From positions 99,321,700-99,385,699 of the forward strand of contig OX638130.1 in the NCBI GenBank assembly GCA_951804985.1: a stretch of DNA of 64,000 bases, written 5' to 3'. The translations under genes and the position numbers were made by a program. The notes under the pieces were generated by a model. It had not been told where the DNA came from. It worked only from the letters and a program-made list of their open reading frames with translations, and ran no database searches. Below are positions 23,051 through 33,707 of the stretch, one piece after another. The stretch's first letter is position 1. Every line of letters starts with the position of its first letter. The stretch is from Dryomyza anilis (Eukaryota; Arthropoda; Insecta; Diptera; Dryomyzidae).

Positions 23051-24353
23051 ATAATTTTATATATATATTTTTTTTGAAATGCCTAATTTACTGCTTAACA
23101 CAAGTTTTCAAAAACATCTCAAAAAAAATGCCAGTTTATCCAAAAAACAAATTTACATAGTAATTCTCAATAGAATATAATTATTTTGTATACTTCGAAA
23201 GAAACCTCAACAAAGCAGCTTGTGCACTTTGAATTCAAAGACGTCTCCCCCTAGAGATTTTTGAAAATATTCAAACCATTAGCCTAATATCATAAATTAT
23301 TCTCGAACATAATGAAAGCCCACTTCAACCGGCGACATCATCAAATTATGCATAAAGCAGCTGAATGTTAACTGATTAATTTTCTTCAGAACCTCTGACC
23401 CTCATTACGTATTACGAGACATCATAGTCACTACAGGTTTAAAACCTTTTTGTATTTACAAAACTAAACTGTTTTCTTTGTAAAAATATACCAAAAATTT
23501 GCAACATCACAACCACTCTGCACCCTTATAAAAGGCTTTATTCGAGCAATAATTTGTAAAGTGCCTTCAGAAAATAAAGCAATTTTGCAAAACATTTTGT
23601 GCAACAAATAATGATCTTATATAAACATTGAGCTGGAAACACGTGTTGCCAAAAATATGGGTCCATTTTACAGCGAAATTGAGACTGCCTCACGAACATC
23701 AACCCAAACTAGTGGCGTATTTTGTGATTGGACATTCTTGCGGTAAATTTCATGTAATCATCAGTAAACATTATTTATGCTGCAAAATAGCTTTTAGGCA
23801 AATTTGAGTTTTTGGCCAAAATAAATTTGTTGCTTTTAGGCGCATTGACAGAATTTTGTAGGTTGGCGGTGGTTGTTGGTTGGCTGGTGGTTGATTTTAT
23901 GATAGCTTTTGCCATCGACATGTTTAACGGAAATTGACAACATTTCATTTTCGAAAAATTGCTTATGAAATTTAGCGTAAAATGTATAAATATAGCTGAA
24001 TGGAACAACAATGCGTATGACAAATACGTTTGCGGCAACCACATTCGGTTGCAGCAACGTATTGCGGTTGGCTTGGCGGTGCAAACAACGAGTGACTATA
24101 ATTATTATGCAGACAGAACGTGCTAAATGCGATTGATTTCATATGTGAGTGGTAATTAATGCTTGGCATAAATTCAAAATAGTTATAATTCGAATACATT
24201 TTTTTTATAGATTATTGTGCGGTTTATGAATTTGTCAACTGAAATTGTTGTATTATGGTGTAAGGATTATATATTTTGGAAAAATAAATAACACAGAAAA
24301 TCAGCGTGGAAATGTTGCGAGTTGTCCAAAGAATTGGTTCGATATCATTGCAA
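23051..24353. other. No gene seen
   Basis: The sequence is single-copy-looking, moderately AT-rich, with no paired splice sites around an open frame. Short frames at 23775-24199 overlap one another in different phases. Confidence 0.5.
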
Positions 24354-24556
24354 CACTCAAAAAAAAATCCTATTAAAATTGGTCAAAATAAATGGTTTCA
24401 ATATTATACAAAAATTAACATTTTCATACAAACACAAAAACAATTTAATAGTATTTTGTGTTAATTAAAGGGATTTAACTATTAAAGTAATAATTTATCC
24501 TATTGACTAATTTTAATAGCAAAATGTTATTAATTTTATAGTATTTTTTCTGAGTG
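24354..24556. mobile_element. Diverged MITE of the CACCCAG family
   Basis: The ends CACTCAAAAAAAAATCC and AGTATTTTTTCTGAGTG match the family termini with one change (CACCCAG to CACTCAG-type). The interior has TAAAGTAATAATTTATCCTA and TTTTAATAGCAAAATG, as in the copies at 925 and 11310. Confidence 0.75.
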
Positions 24557-24879
24557 TAGTACTTAGATTGAATGTTCTACCTAAATGGTCAGCAGATATT
24601 GAACCGAAAAATATAAGCTATATTGAAACGAAAATCATTTGAACTTGTACCTCAAAAAAGAATTTAGATATCGAAATTCATTAAAAAAAAATAAATGAGT
24701 CAAATAAATTGAAACATTTTCGAAAAGTATTACTCAAAACGAGTCCTATACATTGAGTCTACACTTAGAAAACACTCTGAATAAAAATCTTTAAAAATTC
24801 GCCAACATTTGTCATATTGACAAAATTGTTATAGTTCAAAAACTATTAAATGTATGTTATAGTTTTCTAAGTATATAAA

Positions 24880-25430
24880 AATTACTTGCAGATTTTGACA
24901 GTGTACTCAGTTTTGTCCTATTGTGTAACGTTTTTCAAAATATTTCAATTCTCAATCATTGTTGAGTATAAAAAAAGCTTTAAACACTTTTATAACGTGT
25001 TTTTCAATAAGAGCGCTACAAAAGTTATTTTAAATAAAACAAAAACGGTTTTTGATAGTAAATTTTAATAATTTCGACTCGTATATCTTTTCATCATGAA
25101 ATGGCAAACCTTACTGAAGAGAAATGTCCAAAGAGCGGCAAGAAATATGGCGTCATTTGCTGTCCCTGTCGCTCTACTTTTGTAGCGTCCCTGTTGAAAA
25201 ACCCTTTATTTAATTCTTAAGACTAATTTTAATATATTACTGAATAATAGTTCTGATATTTTTTAAAGATATTGGATCTAAATACAAAATATGAATATTT
25301 CTTTTTAAACTGTTTTTTGATTATTTTTTAGCATTGAAGTTCGAATGCTAAAACAGAAAATAATTCATGGTTATGCAAAACATAATCCAAGCTAACGATC
25401 AAAATTAGTAACTTTTTTCCAGCTGTTGAC
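24880..25430. mobile_element. Fold-back element P, partial copy split by a mariner derivative
   Basis: The start AGATTTTGACAGTGTACTCA followed by GTGTAACGTTTTTCAAAAT corresponds to about 13399-13450. After the insertion the sequence resumes (TTCTTAAGACTAATTTTAAT, AGATATTGGATCTAAATAC, AACGATCAAAATTAGTAACT) in line with 13550-13770. The copy is truncated near 25430. Confidence 0.75.
24995..25206. mobile_element. Short mariner-derived MITE
   Basis: It is flanked by TA at 24993-24994 and 25207-25208. The ends GTTTTTCAATAAGAGCGCTA (left) and TAGCGTCCCTGTTGAAAAAC (right) are an imperfect inverted repeat extending into CTACAAAAGT/ACTTTTGTAG. The interior GGCAAACCTTACTGAAGAGA is shared with the larger relative at 11405-12102. 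Almost all transposase sequence is gone. Confidence 0.9.
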
Positions 25431-25432
25431 GG

Positions 25433-25545
25433 AGAGAAATGTTCTCATAAATCATACACATAAATTTTGCAAAAATTATGGATGATAAAAATAAGTAATC
25501 ATATTGATTTCGTTTTTTTTTTTTTGATAACACCGTGCTACAAAA
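25433..25545 (+). mobile_element. Truncated MITE family T
   Basis: GGAGAGAAATGTTCTCATAA, ACATAAATTTTGCAAAAATT and AATAAGTAATCATATTGATT follow the order of the start of the element at 21411-23050. The right end is missing. Confidence 0.7.
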
Positions 25546-25796
25546 ATCAAACAAATTTTGCACACTTAAAAAATTCGATATGTACGTATAGTGATGATCA
25601 AAAATTTCTTGTTCTTACATCTTGTGCTTGTTCTTGCATTTTTTGCAAGAACAAGAGCTAGAACAAGATCGAGATTTTCTTGCAAGAACAAGAGCAAGAT
25701 AAGAAATGCAAGAACAAGAGCAAGGGCAAGACTAGCACTGCAAGAAATGCAAGAAAAGCAAGACTCTTGCATTTTTTTATCATTGTTTTTAAGGTA

Positions 25797-26223
25797 CCCT
25801 AGTAGAAATTTTGGAAGGGCCATGGTCATGAAGTAATCATGTCATTATTTGAGATGGTCGGGATATGACGAGGCCCATAATGTCCTTGTAACGCAGTGGC
25901 CTGATCATGTACTGACCTCTGGCCATGATCATGTACTGATCGGGCAATTCCCCATTTTATTATTTACCCGACAATTGCCTTGTCAGAGCCCGAGCATAAT
26001 AGGGTTTCTCTCATTAAATCTCGATCATTGTGATGTCATTTCGTTATGAGGAACAAATAATGTAGCTATGATCAGGAACATTGACTATTTAGATAATGCA
26101 AACCCTGGTATGATAAGCATGATAAGGGCATGCAAAGGCAATGATCATATTTTCTCTAATAGGATTTACCCAACGAAAACCCGATCATTTCCCGATAGCG
26201 CATCGGACAAATTTCTACCAGGG
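25797..26223. mobile_element. MITE nested inside the hAT element
   Basis: CCCTAGTAGAAATTT (25797-25811) and AAATTTCTACCAGGG (26209-26223) form a 15-bp inverted terminal repeat with one mismatch. The interior is rich in GATCATG and CCGATCAT motifs. No clear target duplication was seen and there is no coding capacity. Confidence 0.65.
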
Positions 26224-26831
26224 CAATAATAAAATTCAAAAGAATTCATGATATTACTAAATTTTGAATAACAAGTAACAATAGGAAGCTTGCAAAATAT
26301 TTATGTTTATTTTGTTTTCTAGACTAAGGAATATAAGCATCTTAAATATAACGTCTGTGAAGCACTTTTGAAGCGGAAAATAGCTTCAAAAGTGCTTCAA
26401 AAGTCACTTCAAATAGATAAAATAGACAAAATAATGTTGTTTCTTTTTTCTTCACTACGCTAGTTCGTACATCGATTGTGCATATGCACTGTGCTATTCA
26501 CATTATTATTTTTGTTTTACTTTTAAACATAGTTTTCTTTTTTAATTGTAAAATCGTGAAGTTTTTCTTAAGTTATGTTCTAACTTATAAAAAAAAAAAA
26601 ATAATATATGAGCATTTTCACAGTGTACCTCATTTGATATGCTGATATTGCTTTTTGTGTTTTTGTTTTTTTTTTTTCACAAATCCGCTGATTCGTTTGA
26701 AAGTGCAACAACAACAAAAATGCGATTAAAGCTTTTGATAGAATTTTTGGCGGGAAATTTGTTGTACCACAAAGAAAACTCGTTGTTGTTGCCAACTAGA
26801 TAGCTGTACTAGATACATACATGTAGTGTGT

Positions 26832-26915
26832 TGCCATGCGACTGTCTGTTGTATGCGTCTGTCCGTTGTCATGCGTCTGCCTGTTGTCTTGCGTCTGTTT
26901 GTTGCCATGCGATGA
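26832..26915. repeat. ~18-bp tandem repeat around GCGTCTGTCTGTTGTC
   Basis: About four to five imperfect copies of a CATGCGTCTGTCTGTTG-like unit lie within the hAT element. Confidence 0.75.
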
Positions 26916-27789
26916 TACAGGATAGCAACGAAGAGTTGTCGTTGTGAAAGTGTGTGTATACACATCGTAATTCGTTATTGTTGCATTCTCTTCTTTCTGT
27001 TAGTGTTCGCTACGTAGCGTTTGAGTTTGTGTTCGCAAAGATAAATGTTACCGTGCAAGATATTATTTGTGCATACGGATTTTTTTAATCTCTGACGAAA
27101 ACAGAAATAAGCCTCTACGAAATATTCCTTATATTTATTATAAATGTAAATGTTCATTTTATTATGGCCTTGAGATTTTGAATAGTCTCGTCAACATCAC
27201 TTGATTTATACAATTATTTTTTATTAGTTTATTCATGTTAAAATATAATTCAAATTTGTATGCTAATGGATTTTTTTTTTGTTAGTAAAATAATTTATTT
27301 CTTTTGAAGAAATTAAAAATATGGAAAATAAGTAACTTAAATACAATTAGTGTTAAATTCTATTTGTTTTCATAATTAATATGCAGTTTAAGATATTTGT
27401 CGTCGTTTATTTAAAATTTAAAGAGTAAAATTTTGCAAGATTCTTGCAAGCAAGAGCAAGAAAAGTATTGCTAGAACAAGATCATATTTTCCTATGCAAG
27501 AACAAGACTTAGCGTGCAAGAACAAGATTATAATTTCTTGTCTTGTTCTTGCAAATGTTCATCACTATGTACGTAAAATTAGAGACCAATCCAAGGATAT
27601 GTGCGTTCACCATTTTTCTGGATCAATTCGTTTGCGGTTTTAAATTGCATTTAAAATGCAAGTGTGTACCATATTTTGAAATAATTTCAAAAAATATATT
27701 TTTTACGTCACTTTCAAAAACAATTGAATGCATCTGGTAGTAGAAACCCCATTGATCGTGAATTCGAAAACCGATTCAATTTTTCAATT

Positions 27790-28640
27790 TTTAAAATTAT
27801 AAATTTTTAAAATTTAGAAAATTTTATATTTTTTTGCGTCATATTTCGCATCGTATTTTAAACATTAATTTTCTAAATTTTTACATATTTTTTATATTAA
27901 AAAAAAAAATGTTTTTTCTAAAGTAAAATTTTCAATAATTTTTTAATGTATTTGTAACTCTGAAATATCGAAATCGAAAATAACATCAGTTTCACGAAAT
28001 TGTCTCTAGTTTTTGCGATATATATCATTTTTCGAAAATCGTAAAAACTATATTCCAAAATCAATATCTCAAAAACTAGAGTCAATGTGATAAAACTGAC
28101 GCCATTTTAGAAATCAGAGTTAGAAATAGATTCAAGAATTATTGCAACTTTTACTATCGACAAAAATTTTTTTTTTTTTTTTCAATACAAAAAATAAATA
28201 AAAATTTAGAAAATTATTTTTTAAAATATGATGCCATCAAAATACCATCTTAAAATTTGGCATGAGCATTTATATTAAATCAACCAAATTACACGATTTT
28301 TTTCAGAATTTTTAAAAAAGGTCCTTTTAAGGACATCTATTTTGAAGTGCAAGGATAATGACCACGGGCCACGTGTTCACGTTTAGAAGTTACAACTTAT
28401 TTTTTCTAAAAGCTCGTTCTATTAGCTTTAAAACGAGCCATCTGCTGATTTTTTGGCCCATTTTTTGTAACTTTGAGCCACTGTATCTCTGGAAGTAGTT
28501 GACGAAGAAATAAAAAAAATTGGTCAGTACATATCTGGGTACCCTTTATCAGTTGCCTAAATTTTATTGAAATCGAAAAGGTAAAATCTCAAATTTGACT
28601 TTTTTTGGACGATTTGTTGTGGAATGTCCCAAAAATGCTC
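27790..28640. mobile_element. Fold-back element F1, left end truncated
   Basis: This matches 16931-17889: it shares AATACCATCTTAAAATTTGG, AAGGACATCTATTTTGAAGT, GGATAATGACCACGGGCCAC, CTCGTTCTATTAGCTTTAAA and GCCACTGTATCTCTGGAAGT. It keeps the right end GTTGTGGAATGTCCC that the first copy lost, and it lacks the left end that the first copy keeps. Confidence 0.85.
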
Positions 28641-28659
28641 TTAAAACATTTTGAAAAAC

Positions 28660-28850
28660 TGTTTTTTTATAGTGTTGTAATTTATTTAGTCTATGCAGTG
28701 GCTAAACGGCTACTCATACTTCGATTGGGATTATCTCTAAAATAAAAATGTACAAGGAAAAAACTGAGTTTGCAGTCAAAATCAGCAATCGAAATTCCTA
28801 CAGAATTGATGTATGGTATATCCATAGGAACATTTCATACCTTGTTTTGT
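28660..28850. mobile_element. Right-end fragment of fold-back element P
   Basis: AAAAAACTGAGTTTGCAGTC, AAAATCAGCAATCG and TTGATGTATGGTATATCCAT match the right end of the element at 13273-14450. Confidence 0.7.
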
Positions 28851-29519
28851 AGAGTTGTCAAATTAGAATCGATATAAGAATTTTGATATTCATATTTTTT
28901 GTTTATGGTTGAATAGTTTCTGTTTTATTTATTTTTCTATAAATTGTATATATTTAAAATTTTAATGGCTTTGCATATTTTGTACATTTTCTAATAAACC
29001 CAATGAAATATTATATGCACATTTTCTCTTTATATAATTGCATATATTTTTGAATTTAGTTAATGATTTTTCTGACTACATATGCAAAAACAAAACAAAA
29101 ACCTTTAAATATAAAATTATTTGAGTTCAACTTTTACCATTAGATACGACAACATGCATATCTGGGTTAATGTAACAAACCGATAAATACGATGTGAATG
29201 TTTGCTGAATCCAAGTGACATTACAGGGGGACGGTAATGCTTTTACAAACGAAAAAAGTGACGACAGCAAGGAGCTGCTATACATACATGCAAAATAATT
29301 GTGAAAATGCTTCAGGTGTTTGTTCAAGTAACAATGTAGACAAAAAAAAAAGAGAAATTATGTAAAAAAATAGCATTACACAAAAGCAACATAATTTAAT
29401 GACATAAAAAAAATATATATATTTTTTTCTTTTTGAAACATATAAGAATAACCAAAAGAACGTATATGATTTTATTTATTTCTATATCACAGACACACGC
29501 ATGCAACACTACCACCCCC

Positions 29520-29960
29520 ACCATAGTTGGGCCCAGCACTAGGTGAAGGTTCTTCTGACGATGCTCATGCTCAAGTTCAGGTGCAGGGTCTGGAGCAACA
29601 GCGTAAAATGCGATGGCTCTCTTGCACATATAATGTTCTTGTTCTCCTAAGCTTTCGCGCTCTCTCTCTCTGTAATACAATTTTCGTACTTCAACATGCC
29701 TTTGAGCTTTTTCTCATTGCCTTAACCTCCGCGAAAAGCTTTTTCGAACTTTCAATGCTCTGCTCGACACGCATTGAATGTCTTGCGTTATTCTTGCTTT
29801 AGGCCATTTGGCGGCTGCTTGCTACGTGTTGTTGGCCTGAACCGCAACAGGCTAAAGAATGTCAATGATTATCGTGTCGTCGTCGTCGTCCTCCTCCTTT
29901 TCCTGTTTTCTGTTGTTATTACAATGCGCGCTTGCACACGCCAAGGTAACCAGGATATTC
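29520..29960. other. GC-richer single-copy island, no confident exon
   Basis: This is one of the few GC-balanced stretches, with a (TCTC)n tract at about 29651 and a (GTC)n tract at about 29874-29889. A short frame ATGCGCGCTTGCACACGCCA runs into AAG|GTAACC at about 29950, a weak donor. Its phase does not match the exons further right. It could be an exon or regulatory element, but I cannot support either. Confidence 0.35.
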
Positions 29961-30255
29961 TGCTGTGTCAAACTTTCAAGGATAAATACACGAAGTCCTG
30001 TCTTTACTATTAATATAATGAGCACAAAATAACGATTCAAGTTTTTTTTCTATGCTTCTTTTTTCTATTTCTGATTTTTTCTACATTTAAGGTGTTCAGA
30101 ATAACAAAAAAAAGGTTAGGTCTCATGGGAAAATTTTAACTTGAAAGTTATAGCCAGACTACCCTATGAACCCTATGAAATATACCCTATATAATATACC
30201 CCTATGGCCTATGAAAAGCAGGAGCAACTAATTTTTTTTTTAAATGTGATAATGG

Positions 30256-30990
30256 TTGCAGTTTCCTTTAAAAATGTTCCAGAGGTTCCCGGGGTTTACG
30301 AAACCTGAAATTAACTACAAACTAGTCGGCCTCAGCAGTCCAGAGGTAGCGCGCTGGTCTTGCATTCTGAAGGTCTCGGGTTCGAATCCCGTCTTGGGCA
30401 TGGGCGCTCGTGGTGATATTAACCACAAAATTGTAGGGAATAGATTTCACAGTACAATGGATATAGTCTGTCTGAGTGCTGTGGATCTTAGTAGATATTC
30501 CAAAAAAAAAAAAAAACTACAAAGTTGTATTCTTGAAAGAATTTAATTTCACCTGAGTATCCACATGTACGGATGGGTAGGTGTACCGAATTTATATTAT
30601 TTTTCTTCAGAAACTAAAAGTCGGTTTGTGTATAAATTTGAGCAAACATTTAACTTAGAGCAATATAAAGATTAATTTGTCTGTAGATGTCCGTGCTATA
30701 TGAGGTATTTGAATATAAGTGCTCGGTTCACTAGTTCACAATGAACCAATCATTTTCAATATCAGACAGCATAGGAATATATTTAATTTACCTTCGGAGT
30801 TTTAATAGAAATAGCTCTTTTGGTTTTTCAGTAATCGTGAGTTCAACGGATAAACCAACTCAGAAGGTCATGCTGATCAAGAATATATCGTCACTGTCAC
30901 ACTCAGAAAAAAGTTTCCTCATAATAAGGAAAATGAACGTTAATCCAAAAACTTTCTCATTTTTTTGGAATGGGCTAGATGTGCAAAATT
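30256..30990 (+). mobile_element. mini-me-like repeat interrupted by a SINE
   Basis: This aligns in order with 46590-47100: TTTACGAAACCTGAAATTAA, then (after a SINE) GATGGGTAGGTGTACCGAAT, GAACCAATCATTTTC and GTCATGCTGATCAAGAATAT. The copy at 46.6 kb reads through the insertion point without a break. The right end and outer limits are approximate. Confidence 0.75.
30324..30514 (+). mobile_element. tRNA-derived SINE with poly(A) tail and 9-bp target duplication (family S2)
   Basis: The head carries a perfect B box GGTTCGAATCC (30379-30389) in tRNA-like context and an A-box-like CAGTCCAGAGG (30335-30345). A poly(A) run at 30502-30516 ends the element. AACTACAAA occurs on both sides (30313-30321 and 30515-30523), the target duplication of an L1/RTE-style insertion. 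The paralog at 46.6 kb has a single copy of this target and no SINE. The body differs from family S1. Confidence 0.9.
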
Positions 30991-31476
30991 TGATATAACG
31001 ATATCTGAAAAGATAAGTGTGACATATCATTTTAAAGATAATTATATGTGCAATAATACAAGTTGTTATTCCAATCTCATTACAATAAAATTAGAAAAAT
31101 TTCCACAATTAAAATTACTAAAGTAAGAAAATGTCAATATTTTATGTTTTTGGCACGCCATGAAACTGTAACGGTTAACTAAGAATTAATAAATTTAAAA
31201 ACCTTAATTTTAGTAAATGATTTAAAGTTAAGTGATTAAAGTTAAGAAAGTGATATATTTCTTATACTTGAAGCAATAATAATTTAATTGAAAATGGTCG
31301 CTAAAAGTTTAAAAATGTCATTTAAGCTCTTTGCGCAACATCACAAGATCAATTTTATTGTGTTTTTAAAGGCTTGTTCTTAGTTTGAGAGGCCCTAGTT
31401 TCAGAAAATCGACTCGGAGGGAAAGTAAAATGAATTCTAAATTTTTCATACAAATTTGAATCAGTGTAATACACAC

Positions 31477-32325
31477 TAGACATCTGCACAAATGGTTTTG
31501 AAGTTTCTTCTGCAAATATGCACTACTGCACTCTACAGTTTTGAATTCAATTCACAAATGACAATCGACAGTATTATAGTGAAGTCTCTTTGAGCGACTT
31601 CACTTGACTTCAGTATTTGTTTCATTGGTGTCAAGCACTGTCAAAACATCAAGCCATTCAAAACATTCAATGTTTTGGAAAACACAACAAACGACAACAC
31701 TGTCGCTGAACATGCAACGAATACAGTAGGTGCAGCGAGTGAGCGCAACGAGTAACGAGTGAGAAGACGAACATTGAAAACAACATCAAATCTGACGTTC
31801 GTTCGACGGCAGTAATGTTGTTATTGGTATTTATGTGTTAATAAAAAATACAACAAACAATATTTAAAAAAAAAAAAATGTTAAAAAAAAATTTTGTACG
31901 ACAAAAACAACGCTTTGGTCGAAAAGCAATATATCCAAAAAAAAAAATTAATTAAATAATGAAAAAATTAAATAATGAAAAAAAATGTTTTTCGATAAAT
32001 AAAAAACTTAATATAAAATATTATGTGATTTTCTTATACCTTTTGTTTTTTCTATATTTCAATATTAATGAAAATTCCTACTCTATTCCTTACTCTAGTA
32101 AAAATGATAAAAAAAAAATGAAAAATGCACTAAGTACTCGGTGTCATAAGCAGTTCATTTCAGTATTTGAATGTTTATTGCACATCATCATAGACCTCTT
32201 CACTTCTTTGTTGTTGTGAGCAAGACATTCATTTGATTTTCAAGCATAGAGTTGACGACAGTAAATGTTTTGAAACGAAGTGAATGTCTTGAAGTGTGTT
32301 TCAAATGGGCTTGTGCAGATGTCTA
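31477..32325 (+). mobile_element. Nonautonomous hAT-type element with perfect 8-bp target duplication
   Basis: The 849-bp element has exact 15-bp inverted ends TAGACATCTGCACAA (31477-31491) and TTGTGCAGATGTCTA (32311-32325), flanked by exact 8-bp repeats ATACACAC (31469-31476, 32326-32333). An 86-codon open frame inside (31959-32219) shows no transposase motif. The left part is repeated in inverse orientation at 1-430. Confidence 0.93.
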
Positions 32326-33100
32326 ATACACACCCCTTATGGTTCTAAATCTGTACTAAATTGTTTTAAAACCGTTCGAAATTGGTTGCAGTACAAACTA
32401 AAACTATTTTTTTATTTTGACAATAACAACCCACTAAACGGTTAAGAGGATCAAATAAGTTAGTTGGCGCAACGAAATCTCGCTCATTTGTATACCTTAG
32501 GGGTCGAATTTCAAAAAAATCCCTTCTTAATACGTGTTTACGTCAGGAGATGAAAAACCTACCCAAATGTCATGTTCCAACGGCCAAATGTTGATTCTTT
32601 GGTTTTTCTGAATTGTATTTTTTTTCGTCAAATTTAAAAAAAATCGCTTCCTAATACGTGTCTACGTCAGGAGATAAAAGACCTATCCAAATGTCATGTT
32701 CCAACGGCCAAATGTTGATTTTTCAGTTTTTCTTTTGGTTTTTCTGAATTGTATTTTGTTTCGTTTTGTCAAGTAATGTTTTTTTTTTTTGCAAGTCGAA
32801 ATAAAATTCTAATTCCAAAAATTAATTTAAAATTTCAATATATACTTAATTATTTTTTCAGTTTTACCTCTCAATTCAATAAATATTGAGACCCTAAATT
32901 TAACTTTTGTATAACACTCAAATTTTTATTACGTGAAAGAGATTTATAAAAAATATGCAGTAAGAATAAAAACAATTTCTTTCTCCCACTGCTTTGTGCA
33001 CACCTGTTACTTCTCTACATGCTGCACAACAACAACAACAATAAAAAAACGCGCTTCGCTCAACCTCTGCCTTCTCCGCCTCTCTTTCATTTAGATCACT

Positions 33101-33136
33101 TCAGTTTAGTGCGCGTCTTCATCTCGTTAAGTTGTG
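33101..33136 (+). promoter_or_regulatory. Core promoter 1: initiator plus DPE
   Basis: The fly initiator TCAGTT lies at 33101-33106, placing +1 at A33103. AGTTGTG occupies 33130-33136, exactly +28 to +34, where a DPE (RGWYV) must lie to work with the initiator. Upstream is CT-rich (CTTCTCCGCCTCTCTTTC) after an (AAC)n tract, and no TATA box sits at -30. Promoter 2 repeats the whole arrangement 522 bp downstream. Confidence 0.7.
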
Positions 33137-33198
33137 CAAAATGTGTCTTAGATTTGCATTTTTTTTTTCGTGAAATTAAAATATAGTGTTACTAAGTA
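33103..33198 (+). other. Predicted noncoding first exon 1a
   Basis: From the predicted start A33103 to a GTAAGTG donor at 33199. No ATG-initiated frame of any length fits inside. The nearest good acceptor on the same strand ahead of a coding exon is TTTTCTTTACAG ending at 38519. Joining them would give a 5' leader for the coding exon at 38889. The join is inferred, not seen. Confidence 0.5.
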
Positions 33199-33622
33199 GT
33201 AAGTGTTCAGAATTGTTTATAAATATAAGCAATTAATAAAAAATGATTTTAAAATAATCACATTACTTATAAATAGTTGAAAAAATCCTATAAAAAGTGA
33301 AACAAAATATATATATTAAATTCTAGCATGTTTATGCAGATCAAACACAAGCTAATGACTTAAATATTTGCAAATTGTATGAAACTAAATATTTAAATAA
33401 TATTTTCTATTAAATATTATAATTTGTAAGCTTTGATTTTTGTTATTTATTGTGCCATTTCTTTTGGAGTTCAATCAAATTGCAGAAATCAAACATTTTC
33501 TTTCTTTCTTTGTTTATTTTTTTTTGTGCTCTCCGTTTAATGTGCAATAATAACAACAACAATTGCGTGCGCTCCCCCTGCACTTGTGTTGTCTCTTCTT
33601 CTATTTCATGATCTATGCACGT

Positions 33623-33658
33623 TCAGTTCAGTGCGTGTTTTAAATTCGTTTGGTTGTG
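33623..33658 (+). promoter_or_regulatory. Core promoter 2: initiator plus DPE (diverged duplicate of promoter 1)
   Basis: TCAGTT (33623-33628) puts +1 at A33625, and GGTTGTG (33652-33658) sits exactly at +28 to +34. Flanks align with promoter 1: an (AAC)n tract, CTCTTCTTCTATTTCAT upstream, CAGTGCGTG after the start, and TAAAATTGTG after the DPE. Bases between motifs have drifted, yet initiator, DPE and their spacing are unchanged. Confidence 0.7.
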
Positions 33659-33707
33659 TAAAATTGTGACGTAGTTTTGCAAATCAAGTGCGCAATTAAT
33701 TGCTTTA
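33625..33707 (+). other. Predicted noncoding first exon 1b
   Basis: From the predicted start A33625 to a GTAAGT donor at 33708. Like exon 1a it has no useful reading frame. The splice partner is inferred to be the acceptor at 38518-38519 or the one near 44126. Confidence 0.5.

Larger units (their letters stand above)
25589..27567. mobile_element. Nonautonomous hAT-type element with perfect 8-bp target duplication
   Basis: The 1979-bp element is bounded by TAGTGATGATCA (25589-25600) and TGTTCATCACTA (27556-27567), a 12-bp inverted repeat with one mismatch. It is flanked by exact 8-bp direct repeats TGTACGTA (25581-25588, 27568-27575), the hAT signature. Both subterminal regions are packed with GCAAGAACAAGA motifs in both orientations (25600-25770, 27437-27556), resembling hAT subterminal binding-site clusters. 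No transposase frame is visible. Confidence 0.93.

Noticed and set aside
29774..30013. Plus-strand frame with VVVVVLLLFLFSVV
   Set aside because: It opens on TTG, the hydrophobic run comes from a GTC repeat, and the only ATG lies near its end before a weak donor.
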